From: Pseudomonadales bacterium
GTDB taxonomy: Bacteria; Pseudomonadota; Gammaproteobacteria; Pseudomonadales; UBA7239
Direction: 5' to 3'
DNA: 5,414 bases
Assembly: GCA_020443005.1 (NCBI GenBank)
Contig: JAGRJA010000299.1
Coordinates: 1 to 5,414 of the forward strand
This document shows, piece by piece, positions 1 through 5,414 of this stretch. The notes under the pieces are model-generated. The model worked only from the letters and a program-made list of their open reading frames with translations. It made no database searches and had not been told where the DNA came from. The position numbers and the translations under genes were made by a program. Within the stretch, counting starts at the first letter, position 1; every line of letters begins with the position of its first letter.

Positions 1-1859
1 ATCAAACCAGTGATAACGTCGACCGACGGTCTTTGCGTTGCGAGCACCATGTGGATGCCAGCAGCCCTTGCCTTCTGAGCAATACGAGCAATAAGCTGCT
101 CAACTTTTTTACCGACAATCATCATCATGTCAGCAAATTCATCAATAACAACTACAATAAAGGGTAATGTATCGAGGTTGGGCGCTTCCTGATTTTCAAC
201 ATCCAGAACCATAGGGTCTGGTACCCATAAGGGATCGGGAATTTGCTCACCCCTGGCGTTGGCCTCTTCAATTTTGCGGTTAAATCCGGCAAGGTTTCTC
301 ACCCCCATTGCAGCCATGAGTTTATACCGGCGTTCCATTTCACCCACACACCAGCGAAGACCGTTTGAAGCATCGTTCATATCGGTAATGACCGGTGTGA
401 GCAGATGGGGAATCCCTTCATAAATGGAAAGTTCCAGCATTTTGGGGTCGACCAGGATAAGGCGAACTTCTCTGGGTGTGGCTTTGTAAAGAAGACTGAT
501 CAGCATTGAATTCACACCTACAGATTTTCCGGAACCGGTTGTACCGGCCACGAGCAAGTGTGGCATTTTGGCGAGATCCGCCATAACGGGTTGACCTGAA
601 ATGTCATGCCCCAATGCAAAGGTTAACGGACTTTTGGCCTTTTCGTAGGCTTCCGAGGCAAGCACCTCTCGCAGCAGAACCATTTGTCGTTTTTCGTTGG
701 GGGTTTCAATCCCGACAAAGGACTTACCCGGAATGACCTCTACCACGCGAACACTGACCAGAGAAAGCGAGCGAGCGAGATCCTTGGCCAGATTACTGAT
801 ACGACTGGCCTTGACACCCGGTGCGGGTTGAATTTCGAACCGCGTTATCACAGGGCCTGGCTGGACGGAAACCACCTCGGCACTGATACCGAAATCCTGA
901 AGTTTCAGCTCCAGCAACTTCGACATGGCTTCGAGTGACTCTTCAGAAAAGCCGGTATCCTGATTTTCTGAAGCCTTGTCGAGTAACTCCAGTTTCGGCA
1001 GCTCACCCGTTACAGCTGTTTCAAACAAGGTGCCCTGCTTTTCTTTCTGTGCCCTGACGCTCGGTTTGGGTGGAGTAATAACTGGCGGGGTTATTTTGGG
1101 TGGTTTTTTTTCCAGTTGTTTTTGTGATTTTATTTCGACCGCTGCTTTTCGTTCCTTTTGTGCTTGTTCAGCGATGTGTTTTTCTTCCTTTTCGATCCGT
1201 TTATTGCGCACATAGTCACCTGCTTTATCATAAGCCGTGAGTACGAGTTGCCCCAGAAAATCCATTACGGCCAACCATGAAATGTCCGTAAAGATCGTGC
1301 AACCAAAAAAGAGTATCGCCAGCAGCAGGATAGTAGCTCCGATACGGTTAAATGCAGCCTCTGTTGCCGCTGCTATTTCTTCGCCCAGTAATCCGCCGCT
1401 CGAGAATGGCAGACTTTGTTCTGCATCGTAAAATTGTAAACTCGCCAAGCCTGTAGCTGACACCATGACCAGAATAAAGCCGGTGAAGCGCAAGGCAATC
1501 AACATCCAGTCCAGTGTAAATGGTTTGTTGCGGTCTCGAAATTGTATCAGGGCCTGATACACAAGAATGACCGGAAGAAGATAAGCCAGATTGCCGAACC
1601 ACGAATAGAGGCGATCGGACAGCCATGCACCGGTTGGCCCGGCCAGATTATGAATTGCCTCACCGCTCATACCGGTACTTGACCAACCCGGATCGGACGA
1701 GGAGTAACTGAGCAGTGCCAGCATGAGATACACAAACAAGGCAATTAGGCTTATCAACAAGCCTTCGTGACTGACCCGTTGAAGAATTTCCTGACCTTTC
1801 TCTGAAATCTTTCCGTTTGCAGAGCCATCCGCTGGCTGGTTCTGGTTTGCTTTGCTCAA
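1..1859 (-). CDS. ftsK: DNA translocase FtsK, N-terminal 619 residues (3' end beyond window)
   Basis: FtsK is a septum-anchored DNA pump that clears and aligns chromosome termini during division. The frame stays open from a TTG at 1859 to the window edge. Residues 1-30 are polar; about four membrane segments follow near 33-52, 84-105, 117-141 and 173-203. A Lys/Glu/Gln-rich then proline-rich linker spans roughly 215-300. The motor region follows, with Walker A GTTGSGKS at 439-446, LVDPKMLEL after it, and Walker B VVVIDEFAD with D573-E574; the last readable residues are LATQRPSVDVITGL. The missing part should hold the rest of the beta domain and the KOPS-reading gamma domain, if present. The linker is much shorter than the several-hundred-residue linker of E. 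coli FtsK, so the protein is of the compact type. TTG is preferred because no in-frame ATG or GTG lies closely upstream, an AGGG lies 9 bases before it, and the distance to the first membrane segment resembles that in E. coli FtsK. Family assignment is very secure; the start is likely. Confidence 0.97.
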   Translation of the reverse strand, partial: MSKANQNQPADGSANGKISEKGQEILQRVSHEGLLISLIALFVYLMLALLSYSSSDPGWSSTGMSGEAIHNLAGPTGAWLSDRLYSWFGNLAYLLPVILVYQALIQFRDRNKPFTLDWMLIALRFTGFILVMVSATGLASLQFYDAEQSLPFSSGGLLGEEIAAATEAAFNRIGATILLLAILFFGCTIFTDISWLAVMDFLGQLVLTAYDKAGDYVRNKRIEKEEKHIAEQAQKERKAAVEIKSQKQLEKKPPKITPPVITPPKPSVRAQKEKQGTLFETAVTGELPKLELLDKASENQDTGFSEESLEAMSKLLELKLQDFGISAEVVSVQPGPVITRFEIQPAPGVKASRISNLAKDLARSLSLVSVRVVEVIPGKSFVGIETPNEKRQMVLLREVLASEAYEKAKSPLTFALGHDISGQPVMADLAKMPHLLVAGTTGSGKSVGVNSMLISLLYKATPREVRLILVDPKMLELSIYEGIPHLLTPVITDMNDASNGLRWCVGEMERRYKLMAAMGVRNLAGFNRKIEEANARGEQIPDPLWVPDPMVLDVENQEAPNLDTLPFIVVVIDEFADMMMIVGKKVEQLIARIAQKARAAGIHMVLATQRPSVDVITGL

Positions 1860-1872
1860 ACTTAAGCACCCT
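1857..1872 (-). promoter_or_regulatory. Ribosome-binding site and TTG start of ftsK
   Basis: On the minus strand AGGGTG (1872-1867) precedes TTG (1859-1857), with 9 bases between AGGG and the start codon. The upstream in-frame codons (ATA, TGC, GCT, GAT, ATT, ACT, TTA, GGG, TGC, TTA, AGT) contain no ATG or GTG. The only ATG nearby is in another frame and hits a stop two codons later. This makes the rare TTG the best start. Confidence 0.6.
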
Positions 1873-1890
1873 AAAGTAATATCAGCGCAT

Positions 1891-1918
1891 ATTGTAACCG
1901 TTTTTATCGATTTTTCAG
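1891..1918 (-). promoter_or_regulatory. Possible sigma-70-type promoter for ftsK
   Basis: On the minus strand CTGAAA (1918-1913, four of six matches to TTGACA) and TACAAT (1896-1891, five of six to TATAAT) are separated by 16 bases. Transcription would begin near 1884, giving a leader of about 25 bases before the TTG start with the Shine-Dalgarno inside it. The call is by consensus match only. Confidence 0.4.
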
Positions 1919-1929
1919 CAGCTTATAAA
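1901..1929 (+). promoter_or_regulatory. Weak candidate promoter for the trxB operon
   Basis: TTTTTA (1901-1906, three of six) and TATAAA (1924-1929, five of six) are 17 bases apart, directed at trxB. The start would be near 1936, leaving a leader of about 90 bases. The region is AT-rich, so chance matches are expected; an alternative -10 TATAAC at 1944-1949 has no good -35. It overlaps the ftsK promoter candidate on the opposite strand. Confidence 0.22.
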
Positions 1930-2025
1930 AGATTTTTAAAGTTTATAACGATACCTTCTGTACGCTCTAGTCAGCTTCATCTATCATAATGCCAATTTTG
2001 TCCAGTTCGTAAACAAGGTTCTACT

Positions 2026-2970
2026 ATGACTGAAACACTTCACCACCCTCTTATTATTCTCGGCTCCGGCCCCGCCGGATACACAGCAGCCATCTATGCT
2101 GCCAGAGCAAACCTGAATCCGGTTGTCATAACCGGTATTCAGCAAGGTGGTCAATTGACCACCACAACAGATGTTGATAATTGGCCGGGAGAACCCGAAG
2201 GTATACAGGGGCCTGACCTCATGTTGAAAATGCAGAAACAGGCTGAAAGATTTGATACCAAAATCATCATGGATCACATCCATGAAGTAAACCTGAAGCA
2301 ACGCCCCTTTGTTCTGAAAGGCAGTTCCAGCTATACCTGTGATGCATTAATCATTACAACCGGTGCATCAGCACAATATCTTGGCCTGCCCTCAGAGCAA
2401 GCCTTTATGGGCAGAGGGGTAAGTGCCTGTGCCACTTGCGATGGCTTTTTCTATCGCGGTCAAAAAGTAGCTGTAATCGGTGGTGGAAACACGGCTGTTG
2501 AAGAGGCGCTCTATCTGGCCAATATTGCCAGCGAAGTGGTTGTTGTTCACCGCAGGGACAAATTCAGGTCTGAAAAAATTCTGCAGGACAAAATTCTTGA
2601 GCGTGCTGAAAATGGCAATATCACCCTTCTTTGGGATCATGTGCTGGAGGAGGTTCTGGGGGATGATAGCGGTGTTACCGGTATGCGTGTCAGGTCCACC
2701 AAGGATAACAGCACACAAGAAGTCGATCTCCAGGGCGTTTTTATCGCTATCGGACATAAACCCAATACCGATATTTTTGAAGGCCAGCTCGAGATGAAAA
2801 ACGGATATATCAAGATCCGCAGCGGACTTGATGGTAACGCTACCGCAACGAGTGTAGAAGGTGTTTTCGCTGCCGGTGATGTCGCTGACCACACTTATCG
2901 TCAGGCAGTAACATCCGCCGGCTTTGGTTGCATGGCCGCTCTTGACGCTGAAAAGTTTCTTGATAAATAA
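2026..2970 (+). CDS. trxB: Thioredoxin reductase (NADPH), TrxB
   Basis: This low-molecular-weight flavoprotein transfers electrons from NADPH through FAD to thioredoxin, keeping cytoplasmic thiols reduced. The 314-residue protein has the usual family length. Visible motifs in order are the FAD-binding GSGPAG at 13-18, GGQLTTTTDVDNWPG at 41-55, the redox-active CATC at 135-138 followed by DG, the NADPH-binding GGGNTA at 152-157, HRRDKFR at 175-181 for the 2'-phosphate of NADPH, AIGHKPNT at 241-248, and the second FAD motif FAAGDVAD at 281-288, followed by YRQAVTSAGFGCMAA. The ATG is preceded by AAGG with 7 bases between, and the FAD motif begins 13 residues in, as expected. It lies 20 bases upstream of aat and is probably the first gene of the operon. 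All catalytic residues appear intact; no plausible alternative assignment. Confidence 0.98.
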   Translation: MTETLHHPLIILGSGPAGYTAAIYAARANLNPVVITGIQQGGQLTTTTDVDNWPGEPEGIQGPDLMLKMQKQAERFDTKIIMDHIHEVNLKQRPFVLKGSSSYTCDALIITTGASAQYLGLPSEQAFMGRGVSACATCDGFFYRGQKVAVIGGGNTAVEEALYLANIASEVVVVHRRDKFRSEKILQDKILERAENGNITLLWDHVLEEVLGDDSGVTGMRVRSTKDNSTQEVDLQGVFIAIGHKPNTDIFEGQLEMKNGYIKIRSGLDGNATATSVEGVFAAGDVADHTYRQAVTSAGFGCMAALDAEKFLDK

Positions 2971-2990
2971 CCCTGTTAAAGGCGCTCAAC

Positions 2991-3710
2991 ATGATCCGCA
3001 TTCCATGGCTGGATGATGAGAGCCCTGCCGGGCTTTTCCCGCCATTGGAAAAGGCGCTGAATGAACCCAATGGTTTGCTGGCTGCTGGCGGAAACCTCTC
3101 CAGCGAAACATTACTTGCGGCCTATCATCAAGGCATTTTCCCCTGGTTCAACGAGGGAGAGCCTCTTTTATGGTGGTCTCCAGATCCGAGATGCGTATTG
3201 TTTCCCGAAAAGCTTCACATTTCACAAAGCATGAAGAAGGTGTTAAAAAACCATCACTATGATGTCAGACTTGATTCAGCGTTTGCCGAAGTCATTCAGG
3301 CTTGCGCGGAAACACGCAAACACACCACCGGAACCTGGATATCCATTGAAATGCAACAGGCTTACTGCAGGTTATATGAGCTGGGCTACGCACACTCCGT
3401 CGAATGTTTTGAAAACGAAAATTTGCTTGGAGGACTCTACGGCATATCACTTGGTGAATGTTTTTTTGGTGAATCAATGTTCAGTAGAAAAACAAATACT
3501 TCAAAAATCGCGTTGGTTTTATTGGTCAAGCATTTAAGGGCTCGGGGTATCAGGCTTATTGACTGCCAGGTAACCAGTGATCATTTAATAAGTTTTGGTG
3601 CTGAAGAAATACCCCGAACACAGTTTGCATCCTTACTTGAGCAATATGTACATCGCCAGACACCGATAGGCCTTTGGGATAAACAGGTATTCGAAGAGGA
3701 TGCCCTATAA
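2991..3710 (+). CDS. aat: Leucyl/phenylalanyl-tRNA--protein transferase, Aat
   Basis: Aat moves leucine or phenylalanine from aminoacyl-tRNA to proteins whose N-terminus is lysine or arginine, creating a primary N-degron that ClpS hands to ClpAP in the cytoplasm. The 239 residues match the family length. Family hallmarks are GLLAAGG at 28-34, YHQGIFPWF at 45-53, WWSPDPR at 61-67, TWIS at 115-118, HSVE at 135-138, GGLYG at 147-151, FFGESMFS at 158-165, SKIAL at 171-175 and IDCQV at 190-194. E161, D191 and Q193 sit where the catalytic Glu, Asp and Gln of the E. coli enzyme are expected (156, 186 and 188 there, as I recall). An AAAGG lies 8 bases before the ATG. The gene sits 20 bases after trxB with no terminator between, and bpt starts 3 bases after its stop. 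Nothing looks damaged. Confidence 0.97.
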   Translation: MIRIPWLDDESPAGLFPPLEKALNEPNGLLAAGGNLSSETLLAAYHQGIFPWFNEGEPLLWWSPDPRCVLFPEKLHISQSMKKVLKNHHYDVRLDSAFAEVIQACAETRKHTTGTWISIEMQQAYCRLYELGYAHSVECFENENLLGGLYGISLGECFFGESMFSRKTNTSKIALVLLVKHLRARGIRLIDCQVTSDHLISFGAEEIPRTQFASLLEQYVHRQTPIGLWDKQVFEEDAL

Positions 3711-3713
3711 ACA

Positions 3714-4424
3714 ATGGCCGCCGTCGACAACAAGATTGCACTTTATATAACACACCCCCATCCCTGCAGCTATCTGCAGGGCAAGGAGGCCGTAACCCTG
3801 TTTGTTGATCCTGCACTGCCGATTACGGAAGAACTTTACAGCCGTTCAACTGATGTCGGCTTCCGCCGTAGTGGCAAACATCTGTATAAACCTCGGTGTA
3901 CAGAATGCAGTGCCTGTATTCCTGTTCGTGTTTCTACAGAACATTTCAAGCCTTCCAGAAACCAGAAGCGTGTTTTGAAAAAAAACCGAGACCTGACTTT
4001 CAGTCTTGTTGACACTATTTCCAATGATGAGTGCTACCGATTGTATGAGCGCTATATCGCCATGCGGCATTTTGACGGAGATATGTATCCTGCTAATCGT
4101 GAACAATATGACAGTTTCTTGCAGGCCGTTTCCGGAATCACTCATTACTTTGCCATTTTCCAAAATGAAAAATTGCTCGGTATTGCTGTTACAGACAAAC
4201 TTAAAAATGGGCTATCCGCTATTTATACCTTTTATGACCCGTTGCATGAAAACAGAAGTCTCGGTGTTTTTGCTATTCTGAAACAGATCGAGATTGCCCA
4301 ATCCATGAATCTTCCCTTTCTTTATTTGGGTTTCTGGATAAAAGACTGTCAAAAAATGAATTACAAAACCCGGTACAGACCCTTTCAAATGTTTACAAAG
4401 GGGCGCTGGGTTGATGTGAATTGA
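3714..4424 (+). CDS. bpt: Aspartate/glutamate leucyltransferase (Bpt; often labelled arginyltransferase)
   Basis: This bacterial relative of eukaryotic ATE1 attaches leucine from Leu-tRNA to N-terminal Asp or Glu, complementing Aat so that acidic N-termini also become ClpS/ClpAP substrates. The 236 residues fit the family. The N-terminal domain shows HPCSYLQGKEAVTLFVDP starting at 16, GFRRSGKHLYKPRC at 49-62, and CTECSACIPVRV with cysteines 62, 65 and 68 plus C18; PSRNQKRVLKKN follows at 80-91. The GNAT-like C-terminal domain shows YERYIAMRHFDGDMYP at 111-126, GLSAIYTFYDP at 166-176, SLGVFAILKQIE at 182-193, and LYLGFWI, KMNYKTRYRPF and GRW near the end. The ATG lies 3 bases after the aat stop; a GAGGA inside the aat end is 13 bases upstream, rather far, so translational coupling is likely. 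The start leaves the HPCSYL motif at the position I recall in the Vibrio enzyme. Leucyl specificity is inferred from the bacterial subfamily. Confidence 0.94.
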   Translation: MAAVDNKIALYITHPHPCSYLQGKEAVTLFVDPALPITEELYSRSTDVGFRRSGKHLYKPRCTECSACIPVRVSTEHFKPSRNQKRVLKKNRDLTFSLVDTISNDECYRLYERYIAMRHFDGDMYPANREQYDSFLQAVSGITHYFAIFQNEKLLGIAVTDKLKNGLSAIYTFYDPLHENRSLGVFAILKQIEIAQSMNLPFLYLGFWIKDCQKMNYKTRYRPFQMFTKGRWVDVN

Positions 4425-4456
4425 ATTTTGCATCTTATTGACTTTTAGTGCAAAAT
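4421..4456 (+). promoter_or_regulatory. Candidate infA promoter region with an 8-bp inverted repeat
   Basis: TTGAAT (4421-4426, four of six) and TTTAGT (4444-4449, four of six) are 17 bases apart, with the -35 overlapping the bpt stop codon; transcription would start near 4456. A better -35 match, TTGACT (4438-4443), has no convincing -10 at the right distance. ATTTTGCA (4425-4432) and TGCAAAAT (4449-4456) form a perfect 8-bp inverted repeat around a 16-base spacer, which could be an operator or an RNA stem. infA having its own promoter is common in Gammaproteobacteria; the exact elements here are tentative. Confidence 0.3.
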
Positions 4457-4541
4457 GCCGCTCTTGAATTTTCGATGCTTGCAAACTTGCGCTTCGAATT
4501 TCAAATGTTCCCTAATCGAAAGACGGAGTAAACAAGCGAAT
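4425..4541 (+). other. infA leader / bpt-infA intergenic region with short repeats
   Basis: The 117 bases contain a direct repeat TTGAATTTT (first copy starting at 4421 inside the bpt end, second at 4464-4472), the 8-bp inverted repeat noted with the promoter, and a possible 7-bp stem TTTCGAT (4470-4476) / ATCGAAA (4515-4521) ending three bases before the GGAG. An alternative 5-bp pairing TTCGA (4493-4497) / TCGAA (4516-4520) uses the same 3' arm. No small gene with a credible ribosome-binding site was seen. Whether these elements regulate IF-1 synthesis is unknown. Confidence 0.4.
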
Positions 4542-4544
4542 ATG
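4525..4544 (+). promoter_or_regulatory. Ribosome-binding site and start codon of infA
   Basis: GGAG at 4525-4528 lies 13 bases before the ATG at 4542, a long but usable spacing. It decides the start: an in-frame ATG at 4455 would add 29 residues that no IF-1 is known to carry, and the protein from 4542 begins MAKEDQIEMEG, the usual IF-1 opening. Confidence 0.65.
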
Positions 4545-4760
4545 GCAAAAGAAGACCAGATTGAAATGGAAGGTGAAGTGATCGATACGCTGCCTAATAC
4601 CACTTTCAGAGTCAAACTTGAAAACGGTCATATTGTGACTGCCCATATCTCCGGAAAAATGCGCAAAAACTATATCCGTATTCTCACCGGAGACAAGGTT
4701 ACCGTTGAACTGACGCCCTACGACCTGACAAAGGGTCGAATCAGTTATCGAGCCCGATAA
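4542..4760 (+). CDS. infA: Translation initiation factor IF-1
   Basis: IF-1 binds the A site of the 30S subunit and, with IF-2 and IF-3, controls selection of initiator tRNA. The 72 residues are the standard length and form a single S1-type OB fold. Recognisable family stretches are KEDQIEMEGEVIDTLPN, FRVKLENGH, AHISGKMRKNYIRIL, GDKVTVELTPYDL and the C-terminal KGRISYRAR. It differs from the E. coli protein only at scattered positions, by recollection. It stands alone between bpt (117 bases upstream) and the convergent clpA (stop codons 88 bases apart). Its leader probably holds its own promoter, though read-through from the trxB-aat-bpt run is possible because no clear terminator follows bpt. 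A bidirectional terminator lies 34 bases after the stop. Confidence 0.98.
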   Translation: MAKEDQIEMEGEVIDTLPNTTFRVKLENGHIVTAHISGKMRKNYIRILTGDKVTVELTPYDLTKGRISYRAR

Positions 4761-4794
4761 GAACAGAAAGCCGGGAAATTTACCCCGCATTACC

Positions 4795-4829
4795 AAAAAG
4801 CCCGGTTATTATCCCGGGCTTTTTATTTT
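4795..4829. terminator. Bidirectional rho-independent terminator between infA and clpA
   Basis: AAAAAGCCCGG (4795-4805) and CCGGGCTTTTT (4814-4824) form an 11-bp perfect stem with an 8-base loop. On the plus strand it runs into TTTTTATTTT after infA. On the minus strand the A-run at 4795-4799 becomes a U-run after the same GC stem, so it can also end clpA transcripts. The symmetric design suits two converging genes. Confidence 0.9.
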
Positions 4830-4848
4830 CCCAAAGCCAATATCAGCT

Positions 4849-5414
4849 TCAGGTTTCCAGCGCGGGTTCAGACTCTTTATACTCCTCCACTTGAAGAACC
4901 AGTTTGTCACCTGATACCACCACATCAACGACACCTCCCTGGGCCAGATCACCAAAGAGCACCTTTTCAGCAAGCGGTTTTTTTATTGTTTCCTGAATCA
5001 GCCTGGCCATGGGCCTGGCACCCATTTTCTGATCATAACCTTTTTCTGCCAACCACTCTCTCGCAGCGTCTTCGACATGTAACACCACTTTCTTGTCATC
5101 CAGCTGTGCCTGTAATTCAACCAGAAATTTATCGACAACCGTTGTAATGACTTCTTTGCTGAGGGATGCAAATTGCACAATGGAGTCCAGACGATTTCTG
5201 AATTCGGGGGTAAAGGTTTTCTTGATGGCTTCCATTCCGTCGCTGCTGTGATCCTGGGTAGTAAAACCGATCGACGCCCGACTCATCCTGTCCGCACCGG
5301 CATTTGTTGTCATGATGATAATGGTATTTCTGAAATCTGCTTTTCGTCCATTATTATCAGTCAGGGTTCCATGATCCATTACCTGCAGAAGAATGTTGTA
5401 GATATCCGGGTGAG
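4849..5414 (-). CDS. clpA: ATP-dependent Clp protease ATP-binding subunit ClpA, C-terminal 187 residues (5' end beyond window)
   Basis: ClpA is the AAA+ unfoldase that threads substrates, including N-degron proteins delivered by ClpS, into the ClpP chamber. Only the second half of the second ATPase domain is present. Counting from the first full codon (His at 5412), the sequence opens with HPDIYNILLQVMDHGTLTD, then GRKADFRNTIIIMTTNAG with the sensor-1 Asn near 37, the ClpP-contacting loop SIGF with IGF at 48-50, FTPEFRNRLD at 68-77 including the arginine-finger region, and WLAEKGYDQKMGARPMARLI with the sensor-2 GAR at 131-133. The short tail ends EEYKESEPALET. ClpA is preferred to ClpB, which lacks the ClpP loop, and to ClpC because of the close match to E. 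coli ClpA over this domain. The stop faces infA across the shared terminator. clpS often lies just upstream of clpA but would be outside the window. Confidence 0.97.
   Translation of the reverse strand, partial: HPDIYNILLQVMDHGTLTDNNGRKADFRNTIIIMTTNAGADRMSRASIGFTTQDHSSDGMEAIKKTFTPEFRNRLDSIVQFASLSKEVITTVVDKFLVELQAQLDDKKVVLHVEDAAREWLAEKGYDQKMGARPMARLIQETIKKPLAEKVLFGDLAQGGVVDVVVSGDKLVLQVEEYKESEPALET

Larger units (their letters stand above)
1860..2025. other. Divergent ftsK/trxB intergenic region, AT-rich
   Basis: This 166-base spacer separates two divergently transcribed genes and must carry promoters for both unless trxB is served otherwise. Besides the promoter candidates it contains the inverted repeat TTATAAA (1923-1929) / TTTATAA (1942-1948) with a 12-base AT-rich spacer. 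No open reading frame, tRNA or terminator-like stem with a U-run was recognised. Confidence 0.6.

Noticed and set aside
684..1431. Plus-strand open frames opposite ftsK (684-938, 976-1215, 1237-1431)
   Set aside because: They lie antisense to the continuous FtsK frame, have low-complexity Ser/Cys/Phe-rich or unremarkable translations, and match no family I recognise.
1348..1869. Minus-strand frames 1348-1626 and 1660-1869 with ATG starts
   Set aside because: They share the strand of ftsK but are in another frame; the ftsK frame there encodes the conserved four-segment membrane domain, so these are out-of-frame shadows and not evidence of a frameshift.
2392..2892. 166-codon minus-strand open frame inside trxB
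   Set aside because: It is long for a shadow, but trxB on the plus strand has every catalytic motif intact, and the antisense translation shows no family signature or credible ribosome-binding site.
4425..4456. The 8-bp inverted repeat as a terminator for the bpt transcript
   Set aside because: The stem is AU-rich, the loop is 16 bases, and no U-run follows the right arm.
3836..4484. Minus-strand frames opposite bpt (3836-4024, 3846-4163, 4212-4484)
   Set aside because: Antisense to a well-conserved gene, mutually overlapping, with no recognisable domain.
4455..4541. 29-residue N-terminal extension of IF-1 from the ATG at 4455
   Set aside because: IF-1 is 72 residues with a near-invariant N-terminus; the extension is Cys/Arg-rich, lacks a good ribosome-binding site and is the leader translated by chance.
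1..5414. A novel defence, mobile or biosynthetic system
   Set aside because: All coding sequence is accounted for by six well-known housekeeping genes; there are no transposase or integrase motifs, no spaced repeat array and no unexplained open frame of note.

Overview
The window carries a stretch of ordinary housekeeping chromosome from a gammaproteobacterium, with the gene order ftsK(<-) trxB(->) aat(->) bpt/ate(->) infA(->) clpA(<-). The inference of Gammaproteobacteria rests on this order, on the ClpA C-terminus and IF-1, which closely resemble my recollection of the Escherichia coli proteins, and on Aat and Bpt encoded side by side, as I recall from Pseudomonas-like and other non-enteric gammaproteobacteria. 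Base composition looks moderate and even, with no sign of a foreign insert. I cannot name a family or genus.

Layout. Positions 1-1859 (minus strand) hold the N-terminal 619 residues of the DNA translocase FtsK; the rest of the motor domain and any gamma domain lie beyond the left edge. Its start is a TTG with a well-placed AGGG. A 166-base AT-rich divergent intergenic region (1860-2025) separates it from a plus-strand run: thioredoxin reductase trxB (2026-2970), 20 bases, leucyl/phenylalanyl-tRNA-protein transferase aat (2991-3710), 3 bases, aspartate/glutamate leucyltransferase bpt (3714-4424). The close spacing suggests one operon. A 117-base leader with several short repeats precedes infA (4542-4760). 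A strong stem-loop with U-runs on both strands (4795-4829) closes infA and the converging clpA, whose C-terminal 187 residues occupy 4849-5414.

How the genes work together. Aat and Bpt each attach destabilising amino acids to protein N-termini, and ClpA is the unfoldase of ClpAP, which degrades such substrates when ClpS delivers them; three N-degron pathway components are therefore clustered. TrxB (thiol redox), IF-1 (translation initiation) and FtsK (chromosome segregation and division) are core functions with no evident mechanistic link to that pathway here.

I found no previously undescribed system. The least explained signals are non-coding: an 8-bp perfect inverted repeat and a 9-base direct repeat in the infA leader, a possible hairpin next to the infA ribosome-binding site, and a 7-bp inverted repeat in the ftsK/trxB divergent region. 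No mobile element, CRISPR array, tRNA or rRNA gene was seen, and no gene-free stretch exceeds 300 bases.
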